Positions 7,327 to 18,031 are shown, numbered from the stretch's first letter. The stretch is 64,000 nt of DNA from JAEZDC01 sp036676415 (GCA_036676415.1 JAKFCX010000015.1:186001-250000); one strand, 5' to 3'. Program-made: numbers and translations. Notes: generated from the sequence alone by a model not told the origin.

Positions 7327-9363
7327 ATGCAATTCAAATTACATTCGGAATACCAGCCTTCAGGAGATCAGCCTTCGGCCATACACCAGCTTACTGAAGG
7401 TATCATCAATGGTGAAAAATACCAGACATTATTAGGCGTAACCGGCTCAGGAAAGACCTTCACCATGGCCAATGTGATTCAGAATGTACAGCGGCCAACA
7501 CTGGTATTAACGCATAACAAAACTTTGGTGGCTCAGCTGTATGGTGAGTTTAAACAGTTCTTCCCGGAAAATGCTGTGGGATATTTTGTTTCTTATTACG
7601 ACTACTACCAGCCCGAAGCTTACATGCCGGTAAGCGATACTTATATTGAAAAAGACCTTAGCATTAATGAAGAGTTAGATAAACTTCGTTTGCAGGCAAC
7701 AGCAGAATTATTAAGCGGAAGAAGAGATATTATAGTTGTAGCAAGTGTGAGTTGTATTTATGGCATTGGTAACCCAACAGAGTTTGCCAATAGTGTTGTA
7801 AGGTTACAGAAAGGTCAGTCTATTTCAAGACAAGGTTTTCTTCATTCTCTTGTGAATAGCCTCTATAGTCGTTCACAGGAAGAATTTAAACGAGGAACAT
7901 TCAGGGTTAAAGGTGATACCGTCGACATTAATCTTCCCTATGTTGATTATGGTTACCGCATTACTTTTTTTGGTGATGAGATCGAAGAAATAGAAACATT
8001 GGAAACCTCCACGGGTAAAAGAATTGCTCCTATTGAAAATGCTGCAATATTTCCTGCTAATCTTTATATCGCCCCTAAAAATATGCTGCAGCAGATCATG
8101 TACGAGATCCAGGATGAGATGAGGCTACAGGTGGAATATTTTAAATCACAGAATAAATTCATCGAGGCACAGCGATTGAAAGAAAGGGTAGAGTACGATC
8201 TTGAAATGATAAGAGAGCTGGGTTATTGTAATGGCATTGAGAACTATTCAAGATTTTTTGACAGGAGAATTCCAGGCACGAGGCCATTTTGTTTGCTTGA
8301 TTATTTTCCCAAAGATTTTTTATGTGTGATAGATGAAAGTCACCAGACCATTCCACAGGTAGCAGGAATGTACGGAGGAGACAGAAGCAGGAAAATGGTT
8401 TTGGTTGATTTTGGTTTCAGACTTCCTTCTGCTTTAGATAATCGTCCGCTGAATTTTCATGAATTTGAAAACCTTTTGGATCAGACCGTTTTTGTTAGTG
8501 CTACACCGGGAGATTATGAACTGGAAAAATGTGAAGGTGTAGTGGTTGAACAGGTGGTAAGGCCAACAGGTTTGCTCGATCCTCCAATAGAAGTCAGGCC
8601 TTCTGTGAACCAGATCGATGATCTGCTAGACGAAATTGATAAAAGAGTTACGAAGGGTGATCGTGTATTGGTGACAACACTCACCAAACGAATGGCTGAA
8701 GAGATGGATAAATATCTTCATCGCATCAACATCAAATCAAAATACATACATAGCGAAGTCGATACTTTAGAGAGAGTGGAGATCCTGCGTCAGCTTCGTT
8801 TGGGTGAAATTGATGTGCTGGTGGGAGTAAATCTTTTAAGAGAAGGATTGGATCTTCCTGAAGTATCGCTGGTTGCTATACTTGATGCAGACAAAGAAGG
8901 TTTTTTGCGAAACGAAAGATCACTTACACAAACTGCAGGAAGAGCAGCGAGAAATGTAGATGGGCTTGTTATTTTCTATGCAGATAAGATGACAGAGAGC
9001 ATGCAGAAGACGATTGATGAGACAACAAGAAGAAGAGAAAAGCAGGTGGCTTATAATATTGAGCATAACATCATTCCAACAACCATCAAAAAATCAACGG
9101 ACCAGATCTTTGCTCAAACATCTGTACTTGATATCAAAGGTTTTGATCCTAAGAATCCTTATGCAATACAAGGTGACCAGGATATTGTCTCAAGAGCTGC
9201 AGAAGAACAAGCTTCTTATAACACCATTCCACAGATGGAAAAAGCTATCTCAAGAATCAAGAAAGAAATGGAAAAAGCTGCCCGTGATCTTGATTTCATT
9301 GAAGCAGCAAGATTAAGAGATGAAATGTTCAGGATGAAGAAAGAACTGGATGCAATGAAATAA
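7327..9363 (+). CDS. uvrB: Excinuclease ABC subunit UvrB
   Basis: Damage-verification subunit of nucleotide excision repair; receives damaged DNA from UvrA and recruits UvrC. The 678-residue protein has Walker A GVTGSGKT at 37-44, the beta-hairpin motif YYDYYQPEAYMP near 90-101 that clamps DNA, DEXX-type motif IDESHQT, the helicase motif VGVNLLREGLDLPEVSLVAI, QTAGRAARN, and a C-terminal UVR domain (about 640-675) that contacts UvrC. Length is normal. It stands alone on the plus strand with its own promoter candidate. Confidence 0.99.
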   Translation: MQFKLHSEYQPSGDQPSAIHQLTEGIINGEKYQTLLGVTGSGKTFTMANVIQNVQRPTLVLTHNKTLVAQLYGEFKQFFPENAVGYFVSYYDYYQPEAYMPVSDTYIEKDLSINEELDKLRLQATAELLSGRRDIIVVASVSCIYGIGNPTEFANSVVRLQKGQSISRQGFLHSLVNSLYSRSQEEFKRGTFRVKGDTVDINLPYVDYGYRITFFGDEIEEIETLETSTGKRIAPIENAAIFPANLYIAPKNMLQQIMYEIQDEMRLQVEYFKSQNKFIEAQRLKERVEYDLEMIRELGYCNGIENYSRFFDRRIPGTRPFCLLDYFPKDFLCVIDESHQTIPQVAGMYGGDRSRKMVLVDFGFRLPSALDNRPLNFHEFENLLDQTVFVSATPGDYELEKCEGVVVEQVVRPTGLLDPPIEVRPSVNQIDDLLDEIDKRVTKGDRVLVTTLTKRMAEEMDKYLHRINIKSKYIHSEVDTLERVEILRQLRLGEIDVLVGVNLLREGLDLPEVSLVAILDADKEGFLRNERSLTQTAGRAARNVDGLVIFYADKMTESMQKTIDETTRRREKQVAYNIEHNIIPTTIKKSTDQIFAQTSVLDIKGFDPKNPYAIQGDQDIVSRAAEEQASYNTIPQMEKAISRIKKEMEKAARDLDFIEAARLRDEMFRMKKELDAMK

Positions 9364-9403
9364 ATCTTCTTTGTTTCTCTTATAATTTTTATCTTAATGC
9401 TTT

Positions 9404-11344
9404 ATGAGAGAAATACTACCCCTGCTATCGTTCCTGTTTACGGGATTAATTTGCTCCGGGCAAAACCTGGACAGTCTCAGGAAAGTGTCCTCAACATCTA
9501 AAAATGACAGCTTAAGATCTGATGCCCTTAGCTGGCTTTGTTATGAGATATTGATAGATGATCCAGCTAAAGCGCTACCTTATGGATTAGAAGCCAAAGC
9601 TCTGGCAACAAAATTAAAGAGTACTTATTTACTTTCCCGAGCACATGAAAGAATTGCGGAATGTTATGCGGAATTGAAAAAATTTGATGATGCATACCGG
9701 AATTATGCTGAGGCAATCTCTCTCTCACAAAAACTAAAGGATACTATCTTTCTTGGAAAGACATACAACAACCTGGCTATTTGCTATCTGTATGAGGGGA
9801 AGCTTGACAGTAGCTTGTTGACACATTTCCACTCACTTTCAATCCGAAGATCATCAGGTGATAAAAAGCAGATTGCACAAAGCCTGAACAATATTGGAAT
9901 GATCTACCGGATGAAAAGAGATTATAAAAATTCGGTGAAGTTTTACAGGGAATCACTTGTATTAAAAAAGGAATACGGTGATGAAAAAGGTGTGCTTAAT
10001 ACCTCTCTAAATATTGGAAATGCATGGAAAGCATTAAAGGAATATGACAGTTCATTACATTACTACCAATATGCTTTACAACTTGCTGAGAAAAGAGAAT
10101 CAACCAACGACATAATTGATTGCAAACTAAATCTTGGTCTGTTATATAATGCAAAAGGACAGTATGATGATGGCCTTAAACAATTCAACACTGTTTTGAA
10201 ATATCCTAATATTAAGAGTAATAGTAACTATTCAATTTTACTTACTGGTTTGGGAGAATCCTGGCTTGGTAAGAAAGAGTATGCAACAGCTGTGTCTTTT
10301 TTGGAAGAAGCTTTAACCTATCCGTCTACAGTAAACAGGTACGAAATTCCCACACAGTTGAATCTTGATTTGTCAGATGCTTATAAAGGATTGGGAAATT
10401 ATAAAAAGGCACTTGAGCATTTTGAAGTATTTAAGTCATTAAGCGATTCATTGTTGAATGAAAACAACATGGAAAACATCAATGAGCTTTCTGCCAAATA
10501 TGAAACAGAGCAGAAAGAACAAAAGATCACTTTGCTTAATACGCAAAATGCCATTAAGGATATTTCTCTGGAAAGTAAACAACGGCAGATCCTGTTATAC
10601 ATTATCGGTCTCGCTGCAACACTTATTATGGCTATTGGATCATTCTATTTATATCGCAACAAGCAAAAAACATCGAGACAACTCCAGGAAAAGAACAGGA
10701 TCATTTCTGCTTCACTTGCTGAGAAAGAAGTATTACTGAAAGAGATTCATCATAGGGTAAAGAATAATCTGCAGGTAGTGAGTAGCCTGTTGAACCTGCA
10801 AAGCCGAAGCATTAAAGACGAACAGGCATTAGAGGCAATTAATGAAGGCAGAAACAGGGTAAAAAGCATGGCCTTGATCCATCAGAATCTTTACAGGGAT
10901 GATAATCTTACAGGGGTTGACATGAAGGAATATATAGAGAAACTTGCACAAAGCCTTTTTGCTTCATATAATGTCAGCAGCCATTCAATTAAACTCGAAA
11001 CAGATATTGACGACCTGGATCTTGATGTTGATACTGTGATACCACTTGGCCTGATATTAAATGAACTGATCAGTAATTCACTTAAATATGCATTTGCATT
11101 TAAAGCGGAAGGAGTATTAAAAGTAACACTCAAAGAAAAAGGGGATCATTTACTATTAGCGGTAAAGGACAACGGTAAAGGATTACCGAAAGACTGGGAT
11201 CTGTCAAAACTATCATCACTTGGATTCCAGCTTGTAAAATCTTTTGCGCAAAAAATGAAAGCAGAGTTATCTGTAAATGGAGAAGACGGCACTGAAGTCC
11301 AAATGAAGATCGTTAAATATAAACTGGCAGCTGTTCATGAGTGA
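9404..11344 (+). CDS. TPR-containing sensor histidine kinase (HisKA_2 type)
   Basis: Membrane sensor kinase of 646 residues. Residues 1-20 are a signal peptide (MREILPLLSFLFTGLICSGQ). Residues about 50-350 carry six or so tetratricopeptide repeats facing the periplasm (for example AQSLNNIGMIYRMKRDYKNS), then a helical linker, one membrane helix at 396-417, a HisKA_2 dimerisation domain with the motif EIHHRVKNN at 447-455 (likely phospho-His 450) and a C-terminal HATPase domain (ELISNSLKYAF N-box, DNGKGLP G1 box). It overlaps the next gene by eight bases, so the pair is a coupled two-component system. The periplasmic signal is unknown. Confidence 0.95.
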   Translation: MREILPLLSFLFTGLICSGQNLDSLRKVSSTSKNDSLRSDALSWLCYEILIDDPAKALPYGLEAKALATKLKSTYLLSRAHERIAECYAELKKFDDAYRNYAEAISLSQKLKDTIFLGKTYNNLAICYLYEGKLDSSLLTHFHSLSIRRSSGDKKQIAQSLNNIGMIYRMKRDYKNSVKFYRESLVLKKEYGDEKGVLNTSLNIGNAWKALKEYDSSLHYYQYALQLAEKRESTNDIIDCKLNLGLLYNAKGQYDDGLKQFNTVLKYPNIKSNSNYSILLTGLGESWLGKKEYATAVSFLEEALTYPSTVNRYEIPTQLNLDLSDAYKGLGNYKKALEHFEVFKSLSDSLLNENNMENINELSAKYETEQKEQKITLLNTQNAIKDISLESKQRQILLYIIGLAATLIMAIGSFYLYRNKQKTSRQLQEKNRIISASLAEKEVLLKEIHHRVKNNLQVVSSLLNLQSRSIKDEQALEAINEGRNRVKSMALIHQNLYRDDNLTGVDMKEYIEKLAQSLFASYNVSSHSIKLETDIDDLDLDVDTVIPLGLILNELISNSLKYAFAFKAEGVLKVTLKEKGDHLLLAVKDNGKGLPKDWDLSKLSSLGFQLVKSFAQKMKAELSVNGEDGTEVQMKIVKYKLAAVHE

Positions 11345-11954
11345 AATAAGAATATTGGTTGTTGAGGACGATCCTTTAATTGCTGCAGATATTGAGCAGT
11401 GCCTGAATAATATTGACTTTCGGGTTTCGGGTGTTGCCTACGATCCTGATGAAGCTTTTTTGCAACTAAAGACTAACACACCTGATGCAGTGATACTTGA
11501 TATAAGCCTTGGTGAAGAAAAAGATGGTATAGACATCGCTTCCATTATTCATCAGGAATATCATCTTCCATTTATTTATTTAACCTCTCATGCAGATCGG
11601 GGCACACTTGACAGGGCTAAGAAAACTTTTCCTTCAGGTTATGTTGTAAAACCTTTTGATGAAAAAGATTTGCTCACCAGTCTTGAAATTGCACTATATA
11701 ATCATGCACAAAAACAAACTGCCGCAAATCCTCAGCTATCACTCGTGCTAATCAATAAACATCTCCCAAAGCCTCTTAGCGAAAGAGAGTTTGATGTGTT
11801 ACAGCACATGTATGAAGGCAAAACAAATAACCAGATGGCAGAAGCCATGTTTGTTTCAGTCAATACCATCAAAACACATATTGCCAATATTTACCTCAAA
11901 CTGGATGTTCCTTCCAGAACTGCAGCTCTTGCCAAAATAAGAACCTGGCAATAA
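11337..11954 (+). CDS. Response regulator, REC + LuxR-type HTH
   Basis: A 205-residue transcriptional response regulator. The receiver domain has acidic residues Glu10, Asp11 and Asp12, phospho-acceptor Asp55 (AVILDISLGE), the switch Thr in YLTSHAD and the conserved Lys of VVKPFDEKD. Residues about 138-203 are a LuxR/NarL-type helix-turn-helix (PLSEREFDVLQHMYEGKTNN, then SVNTIKTHIANIY). It is expressed with the overlapping TPR histidine kinase, which should be its partner. Target genes cannot be read; the large T9SS cargo gene just downstream is a candidate by position only. Confidence 0.96.
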   Translation: MSEIRILVVEDDPLIAADIEQCLNNIDFRVSGVAYDPDEAFLQLKTNTPDAVILDISLGEEKDGIDIASIIHQEYHLPFIYLTSHADRGTLDRAKKTFPSGYVVKPFDEKDLLTSLEIALYNHAQKQTAANPQLSLVLINKHLPKPLSEREFDVLQHMYEGKTNNQMAEAMFVSVNTIKTHIANIYLKLDVPSRTAALAKIRTWQ

Positions 11955-12040
11955 GGATTACATCTTACCAAAATCATCCTTTCGGATGAGAAGGCCTTTT
12001 CATATAGAAAATACTTTTAACCTATCTAAAACTATTTGCA

Positions 12041-14623
12041 ATGAAAAAGGTCTACTTATTTCTTTATTATTTCTTCATGGCTGTAACATTATCGGCACAG
12101 GTTGCTGTGGCTGATGTACAGAGCATTTATGGTGGAAGAATCAACACGATTACTGGAGGAAATATTGATAACAATGACAGCTTTCGTGTGTTCATTTCAA
12201 CCGAAAGTGCCAACTCCATTTTTTATGCTGATGCCAAACGTCCACCACTTGGTTCACCAACGTTCAACAGTTTTAAAATTCTTCCCTGTGCAGGAGCAGC
12301 TGCCAATCTCGGAAGCGGCATAAGACAAATGGCTTATCATTCAACCTCTGGAAAAGTTTTCTTCGTTACCAATAATGCTTTGTACGCTGCTTCCATTACT
12401 GCTACATCTGCAACGCTGGTAGCAGCAGGAAATGTGATTGATGTAGCCATCAAAGACAATATGTTGTTTTATCTCACTAAAACAGGATCAAACAATGATG
12501 TAAAATCCGGTACATTAAATTCATCCGGCATTTATACAAACACTGGCACGGCCAGTTATACAGGAGCAGATTATTCTGTGCTTGTTATAGGAAAAAATGA
12601 TAGGCTCTATGCTTTTCGTGAAGGGACCGACCCTGAAGTATATCAATTCAACGGTACATTCTCAACCGCTATTAATATTACTACAGGAACAACAGATGCA
12701 TTAGCCTCATTAAGTGCAACTATCTTCTGGAAAGCATTTGGTGTTTATGCCGATACCGCATTGTTTGTTGGCGGAACAGATAACAACACAAAGCTGATAG
12801 CCAAAACTGATGCATTTGGAAATGCATATACAACGATCAATACAAGCATTGCCGGTACAACAGGAAACAATCTTGATTTTCATGAAGGACTCGTCAATAA
12901 TTATTTCGTCTATTTCGGATCTGCTTACAGTAGTTCAAAAGGGCTGTCTGGTACCTGGCAGAACTTAGGAAATACAGGTTTTGAAACACATCCGAATGAT
13001 GGTGCTGTTTTTAAATTGAGCAGCAATATTCCAGGTGGTACCATACTTATAACAACAGATCAGGGAATTGGAGTAAGTAATAACAATGGTGCAACGATCT
13101 TTGAGATCAATGATGGAGTAGAAGCAGTACAGGTAGCAGATTTTGATATGAATGCTGCAAAGAATTTCGGATGGCTGGCTTCTAAAGCAGGAGTTCGTTA
13201 TGTAAGCAACTATGGTAGCAGTTCACAAACATGGAGCAAGGCACTATTTCCGAATGGTGATGGCTCACCTTATTTTTCAATCGATATGATTGATGAAACT
13301 GCAAGAACGGCTTATGCAGGAAATGTAAGAGTATACAGAACCAATGATACAGGAAAAATATGGCAACAGGTTTTTTCTCCTGAAACAGCACCCTATAATT
13401 TTAACCAGGGAGGAACTCAGATCAGAGCGATTCGCTCATGTCCATTTGATACTGCGATCGTATTTGCTGCTGTTACAATCCAGGGTTCGGATCTTGGAGG
13501 AGTTTTTTATAGCATGAACAGTGGCAGTAGCTGGAACCAATTAAAAATTATTGCTGCCAGCTCAGGACAAGATGTAGATGTCGAAGACATAGAATTCACT
13601 CAAAGTGGAACTAATATTACAGCCTGGATCGGTGTAAAGAAAAATGATGCAGGCACATCTTCATATTCTCCGGGAGTTTACAAAAGCACATACAACGGAA
13701 CTTCATGGAGCACACCGTCACATGAAGCTTTTACCAGTTCACTTTCGGCACATGATCTAACACTCTCCATTACAAAAGATACATTGCTTGTATGTGGTGC
13801 TAATACAACAACACCAGGACCATTGTTACACATGCTAAAAGTTAGCACAAGTGCCTGGCAGAATATTGCCAGAAACGGTTCTATTCCAGTTCCGCCAGAT
13901 TATGATGCAGTAGCAATGGGTGGTGATACAGTATTCGTTGCAAGTGAACATTATATTGATTATACAAAGTCACTGAGCGGCACTATTCAGGTGAGCAGTA
14001 TTTATTACACTTATCCTAATGGAACACAGGTGCAGAATCTCTATTATGATGAGTTATTAGCAGGTACGGGTACAGGCTTTTCCAGTTTCAGATCATCAAC
14101 AGTACTGCCAATAAAAATCACCAGCTTTTTTGGTACAATTAAAGAATATGGCAATGAACTAAGATGGCGAAATGAGAATGATATTGAAACGGAAAGGTAT
14201 GAACTGGAATATAGTTGTGATGGAAGCGTCTTCTCAACTTCAGCATCCGTCATTGCAACAGGAAGAAAAGACTATAGTTTAATGGATCACTCAAAATGCA
14301 ATAGCAGCATCTACTACCGGTTAAAAGCAATATCAAAAAATAGCGGTGTTGAATACAGCAAGATCATAAGACTTGGTTCATCTAAAGAAAATGATATAAA
14401 GATTTATCCGAATCCGGTTGTAAATGGAAAGATGCAGATTGAATTAACTGCATCGAACGCTACTATCGTAATTTATGATATGAATGGAAGAGAGAAGCTA
14501 AATAAAAAAATTACTGGCAACGGAATTATTTCAATAGATGTTAGCCATTTAAGCAGCGGAACTTATATAGTGAAAGTGATAGATGATGAATCTGTAAGCA
14601 GCAAAAAGATCTTTGTCCGTTAG
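12041..14623 (+). CDS. T9SS type A sorting domain secreted protein
   Basis: An 860-residue secreted protein. Residues 1-20 are a signal peptide ending at SAQ. The long central region has repeated hydrophobic-strand segments with exo-sialidase/BNR-like phrases (YSMNSGSSWNQLKI, RTNDTGKIWQQVF, SNNNGATIFEI), suggesting a beta-propeller. The C-terminal 75 residues are a type A sorting domain (IKIYPNPVVNGKMQIEL ... LSSGTYIVKVIDDE ... SKKIFVR) that directs export through the type IX system and surface attachment. No enzyme motif is recognisable, so function is unknown. A hairpin terminator follows. Confidence 0.9.
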   Translation: MKKVYLFLYYFFMAVTLSAQVAVADVQSIYGGRINTITGGNIDNNDSFRVFISTESANSIFYADAKRPPLGSPTFNSFKILPCAGAAANLGSGIRQMAYHSTSGKVFFVTNNALYAASITATSATLVAAGNVIDVAIKDNMLFYLTKTGSNNDVKSGTLNSSGIYTNTGTASYTGADYSVLVIGKNDRLYAFREGTDPEVYQFNGTFSTAINITTGTTDALASLSATIFWKAFGVYADTALFVGGTDNNTKLIAKTDAFGNAYTTINTSIAGTTGNNLDFHEGLVNNYFVYFGSAYSSSKGLSGTWQNLGNTGFETHPNDGAVFKLSSNIPGGTILITTDQGIGVSNNNGATIFEINDGVEAVQVADFDMNAAKNFGWLASKAGVRYVSNYGSSSQTWSKALFPNGDGSPYFSIDMIDETARTAYAGNVRVYRTNDTGKIWQQVFSPETAPYNFNQGGTQIRAIRSCPFDTAIVFAAVTIQGSDLGGVFYSMNSGSSWNQLKIIAASSGQDVDVEDIEFTQSGTNITAWIGVKKNDAGTSSYSPGVYKSTYNGTSWSTPSHEAFTSSLSAHDLTLSITKDTLLVCGANTTTPGPLLHMLKVSTSAWQNIARNGSIPVPPDYDAVAMGGDTVFVASEHYIDYTKSLSGTIQVSSIYYTYPNGTQVQNLYYDELLAGTGTGFSSFRSSTVLPIKITSFFGTIKEYGNELRWRNENDIETERYELEYSCDGSVFSTSASVIATGRKDYSLMDHSKCNSSIYYRLKAISKNSGVEYSKIIRLGSSKENDIKIYPNPVVNGKMQIELTASNATIVIYDMNGREKLNKKITGNGIISIDVSHLSSGTYIVKVIDDESVSSKKIFVR

Positions 14624-14649
14624 CAGGACTTGTTTTTCATTGAAAACAA

Positions 14650-14680
14650 ACGGCTCCATTCCTGGAGCCGTACTTATTTA
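14650..14680 (+). terminator. Hairpin terminator after the T9SS cargo gene
   Basis: Perfect 7-bp stem CGGCTCC/GGAGCCG (14651-14657 and 14664-14670), loop ATTCCT, followed by a moderately T-rich tail. Confidence 0.6.
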
Positions 14681-14751
14681 AGTTTAGGAGACGGATGTAA
14701 AAATAACGACAAAACCTCCTATCTTGAACTTGCTGAATATGGTTTTTCAGC

Positions 14752-14770
14752 ACAAGAGTGCGACGCAACC
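14752..14770 (+). repeat. Dispersed repeat TGCGACGCAA, copy B
   Basis: ACAAGAGTGCGACGCAACC on the plus strand, 45 bases upstream of the esterase gene and reading in the same direction. The following bases (AAAGCGACATACATATT) resemble those after copies A and D. Confidence 0.75.
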
Positions 14771-14814
14771 AAAGCGACATACATATTCAACAGCTGACTT
14801 GATAAATAAAAACT

Positions 14815-15546
14815 ATGCACAGACATCTTAATTCCTGGTTTAGTCCTGCCCTACAAAAAGAAATGCCTATTGCAACATATGGCCATTATGGATTTGCGGT
14901 TTTATTAATACCTACTGCAGCTGCAGATTACCTGGAGTATGAAAGATTCCAGATGATGGAATACCTGGCTCCTTTTATTAACAGTGGAAAAGTAAAAGTG
15001 TATAGCATAGACAGCATGAATAAAGAAAGCTGGATGAATAATGAAATGCTTCCTGAACATAAAGCCATTCGTCATAACCAGTTTAATCAATATGTGATTG
15101 ATGAGGTGATACCATATATTCGAAACACATCAAGTGGTGATACTTTTATCTATACCTGCGGTGCCTCTTTTGGTGCCTTGCATGCCATGAATCTCTTTCT
15201 AAAAAATCCTGATGTGATCAATGGAGTCATCAGCATGAGTGGAGTGTATGATCTTACGGAATACACCAAAGGCTTCTGGGATGAACAGGTTTATTTTAAT
15301 AGCCCCATGCATTATGTTCCAAACCTTCATGACCAGTCTTACCTGAACAAGATAAAATCCAGCCACCACATTCATATTTATACCGGAAGTGGTGACTATG
15401 AAGATCCTGAGGCCAACAGAAGGTTTTCACACGTTCTGTGGGATAAAGGAATATGGCACGACCTTGACATTTGGGGCCCAGATGTAAGGCACGATTGGGA
15501 TACATGGAGAAAAATGTTGCCCTATATACTGGAACATAAGTTCTGA
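14815..15546 (+). CDS. Esterase family protein (alpha/beta fold)
   Basis: A 243-residue putative esterase. The nucleophile elbow is GASFGA near residue 120-125 (TCGASFGALHAMN), followed by VISMSGVYDLTEY; the acid lies in YTGSGDYEDPEA and the catalytic His in VRHDWDTWRKMLPYIL near the C terminus. This is the pattern of the D-type/Esterase family (Fes, mycolyltransferase-like fold). No signal peptide, so probably cytoplasmic. Its substrate is unknown. It stands between a T9SS cargo gene and the AsmA-like gene, with a dispersed repeat in its upstream region. Confidence 0.88.
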   Translation: MHRHLNSWFSPALQKEMPIATYGHYGFAVLLIPTAAADYLEYERFQMMEYLAPFINSGKVKVYSIDSMNKESWMNNEMLPEHKAIRHNQFNQYVIDEVIPYIRNTSSGDTFIYTCGASFGALHAMNLFLKNPDVINGVISMSGVYDLTEYTKGFWDEQVYFNSPMHYVPNLHDQSYLNKIKSSHHIHIYTGSGDYEDPEANRRFSHVLWDKGIWHDLDIWGPDVRHDWDTWRKMLPYILEHKF

Positions 15547-15601
15547 TTGAACCAGCTACAGCAGCATTTTTCTGGCTTTCCGTTTGCATTTATAGCATAC
15601 T

Positions 15602-18031
15602 ATGCTGAAGATTCGCAACAGGTTTGCACGGATTACTGTTAAAACCCTGATCTATTTCAGTGCTGTTGTGCTGTTGTTGTTTACAGGTTTATCCATTTAC
15701 GTGTCTATTAACAAGAACAAGATCCTTTCAGGTTTCAAAGACACATTGAACAAAAACATCAAAGGCAAGCTTAGTTATTCCGAAGCCGATATAACCATCT
15801 GGAAGCATTTTCCTTTTATTGGTTTGCATATATACGATGTAAAGCTGACTGACTCTCTCAACATTCCTTTGCTGGAAATGAAAGAGGCTGCTGTTAAGGT
15901 CAGCTTATTGCAATACTTCAATAACAAAACTTCACTCAGGAATTTAACTGCAAGGAATGGTTACCTCCACATCATCACAGACACTTCAGGCTACACAAAT
16001 AAATATCTACTTCAATCACAAAAAAAGGAAAAGGATACTGCGAAAGGAGGATTAGAATTGAACCATGCATCATTGAAAAATGTTCGGATCATTCTGGAAA
16101 ACAGGCAGAAGAATAAACGTTACAATGTTTTATTCAAAGAGCTGGATGCAGCAATTAATACCTCCGGTGATGAAATGACGATAGAACTGGAACAGGAATC
16201 TTTGATAGAAGGCCTTGGTTTTAATTTGGCAAAAGGTAGTTTCTTAAAAAAACAGTTGTTTAAAACTGATATCGATTTACGTTTTAATAAAAAAACAGAA
16301 GTGCTTTCATTCGATGAAACAAAAGTCTACATAGCAAATCATCCTTATCTTTTAAAAGGAATATTCAGGCTGGAAGAAGCCGGCTCCTTTGTTTTGGATA
16401 TAAAGACAAAAAAAGCACCTTTCAGTAACCTCAGGAACATCTTTGCAGAAAAGACTGCCAATAATATTAAAGACATTCAATTCGAAAAACCAATCGATGT
16501 AACGGCAAAGCTGGAGGGATCACTGGCATATCGGTCAATTCCTAGAATAACAGCTTCGTGGAAAGTAAAAGACAACCATCTAACTACTCCGGTGGCAACA
16601 CTCAGCAGTGTTAGTTTCGATGGAAGCTTCAGCAATGAGATCGTTAAGGGCCAACCGATGACCGATGAAAATTCGGGAGCCACTCTTCGATCATTCAAAG
16701 GAAACTGGGATGGCATCGCTTTATCAGGTGATAACATCACCATAAAAAACCTGGTTAATCCTTACGCCAATATGTCTTTTCAATCGTCTACCGATTTAAA
16801 AGATTTGAACAATAAGCTTGGTTTAAGTTCCATCCAGTTTATCTCAGGAAAAGCATCTGTCAATTTTAATTATAGTGGCTTGCTGTCAAAAGATATTTCT
16901 CTTATTGATAAATTAAATGGCAGGTTAATCTTCTCTGGTGCTACCATCAAATACCTTCCAAGGAATTTTACATTTAATAATTGCAGTGGCAATATTCTTT
17001 TCTCCGAAGACAGGGTTGAGGCTAACAATATGAAGTTTGAATTGGGCAGTAATAAATTCACCGTAAATGTATTGGGCAGTAATCTTAGTGGTTTATCTGC
17101 TGGCGATGCAGGAAAGGCTACGATCCAATGTAATGTTTATACGCCGTCTTTAAATGTTGCGGAACTGAAATCAGTGTTTTCAAATCGGAAAAGAGTTGCA
17201 GCCAAAGCAGGGTCAGGTAAATTGATTTCTGCTGCTTCTAAAGTTGATGCTGCATTGGATCATGGAAGATTACAACTACAGTTAAATGCGGGTGCAGTAC
17301 ACTTTAATAATTTCCATGGAACCGATCTTAAAGGAACTGTTTTATTCAGCAATGAAGACCTGCTACTTAATAATGTTGCTGTATCACATGCCAATGGCAA
17401 ACTGCTGATCAATGCAGATATTAAAAATACTGGTGCTCAGAATAAAGCAACTGCCAAAGTGAATTTGCAGAATGTCGACGTGAGTAAAGTTTTCAAAGCG
17501 TTTGATGATTTCGGGCAGGATGGCATCAGCCATGCAAATATCAAGGGAGTCTTAAATGCAAATACAAACATCAATCTGCTGATTGGTCAAAACGGAAATC
17601 TTATTCCCGGAACCATTAATGGTACGGTTGATTTTTCTTTGAAGAAAGGATCATTGATAAATTATGAGCCCATGCAGAACATTAAGAGCTTTGTTTTCAA
17701 AAACCGGGATATGAGTAATATCTCCTTTGCTGAGTTAAAAAATAAATTCTCTATCAATAATTTCCAGGTAACCATTCCAAGAATGGAAATTCAATCTTCC
17801 GCCATTGCTTTGTTCGTTGAAGGCTTATACGATATGAAGAAGGTTGCATCTAAGATAGATATACAGGTTCCGTTAAAAGGTTTGAAGAAGAGGGATAGCA
17901 GTTATGTGCCAACAAACATTGGTGTAGATGCAAAAGCCGGAACAAGCATTTACCTCGAAGGAAAAAATGATAAAACAGGAAAAGTAAAATTTGGTTTAAA
18001 CACCACCAGGACTCTCCGGAAGCTTTTCTGA
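15602..18031 (+). CDS. AsmA-like inner membrane/periplasmic protein
   Basis: An 809-residue protein with one N-terminal membrane anchor (TLIYFSAVVLLLFTGLSIYV, about residues 15-34) and a long periplasmic part of the AsmA family: N-terminal AsmA pattern (FKDTLNKNIKGKLSYSEADI) and a C-terminal AsmA_2 region rich in beta strands (SFVFKNRDMSNISFAELKN, VEGLYDMKKVASKIDIQVPL). AsmA/TamB proteins form hydrophobic grooves thought to move phospholipids between the membranes. Its last 36 bases overlap convergently with the anti-sigma candidate on the other strand. Confidence 0.9.
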   Translation: MLKIRNRFARITVKTLIYFSAVVLLLFTGLSIYVSINKNKILSGFKDTLNKNIKGKLSYSEADITIWKHFPFIGLHIYDVKLTDSLNIPLLEMKEAAVKVSLLQYFNNKTSLRNLTARNGYLHIITDTSGYTNKYLLQSQKKEKDTAKGGLELNHASLKNVRIILENRQKNKRYNVLFKELDAAINTSGDEMTIELEQESLIEGLGFNLAKGSFLKKQLFKTDIDLRFNKKTEVLSFDETKVYIANHPYLLKGIFRLEEAGSFVLDIKTKKAPFSNLRNIFAEKTANNIKDIQFEKPIDVTAKLEGSLAYRSIPRITASWKVKDNHLTTPVATLSSVSFDGSFSNEIVKGQPMTDENSGATLRSFKGNWDGIALSGDNITIKNLVNPYANMSFQSSTDLKDLNNKLGLSSIQFISGKASVNFNYSGLLSKDISLIDKLNGRLIFSGATIKYLPRNFTFNNCSGNILFSEDRVEANNMKFELGSNKFTVNVLGSNLSGLSAGDAGKATIQCNVYTPSLNVAELKSVFSNRKRVAAKAGSGKLISAASKVDAALDHGRLQLQLNAGAVHFNNFHGTDLKGTVLFSNEDLLLNNVAVSHANGKLLINADIKNTGAQNKATAKVNLQNVDVSKVFKAFDDFGQDGISHANIKGVLNANTNINLLIGQNGNLIPGTINGTVDFSLKKGSLINYEPMQNIKSFVFKNRDMSNISFAELKNKFSINNFQVTIPRMEIQSSAIALFVEGLYDMKKVASKIDIQVPLKGLKKRDSSYVPTNIGVDAKAGTSIYLEGKNDKTGKVKFGLNTTRTLRKLF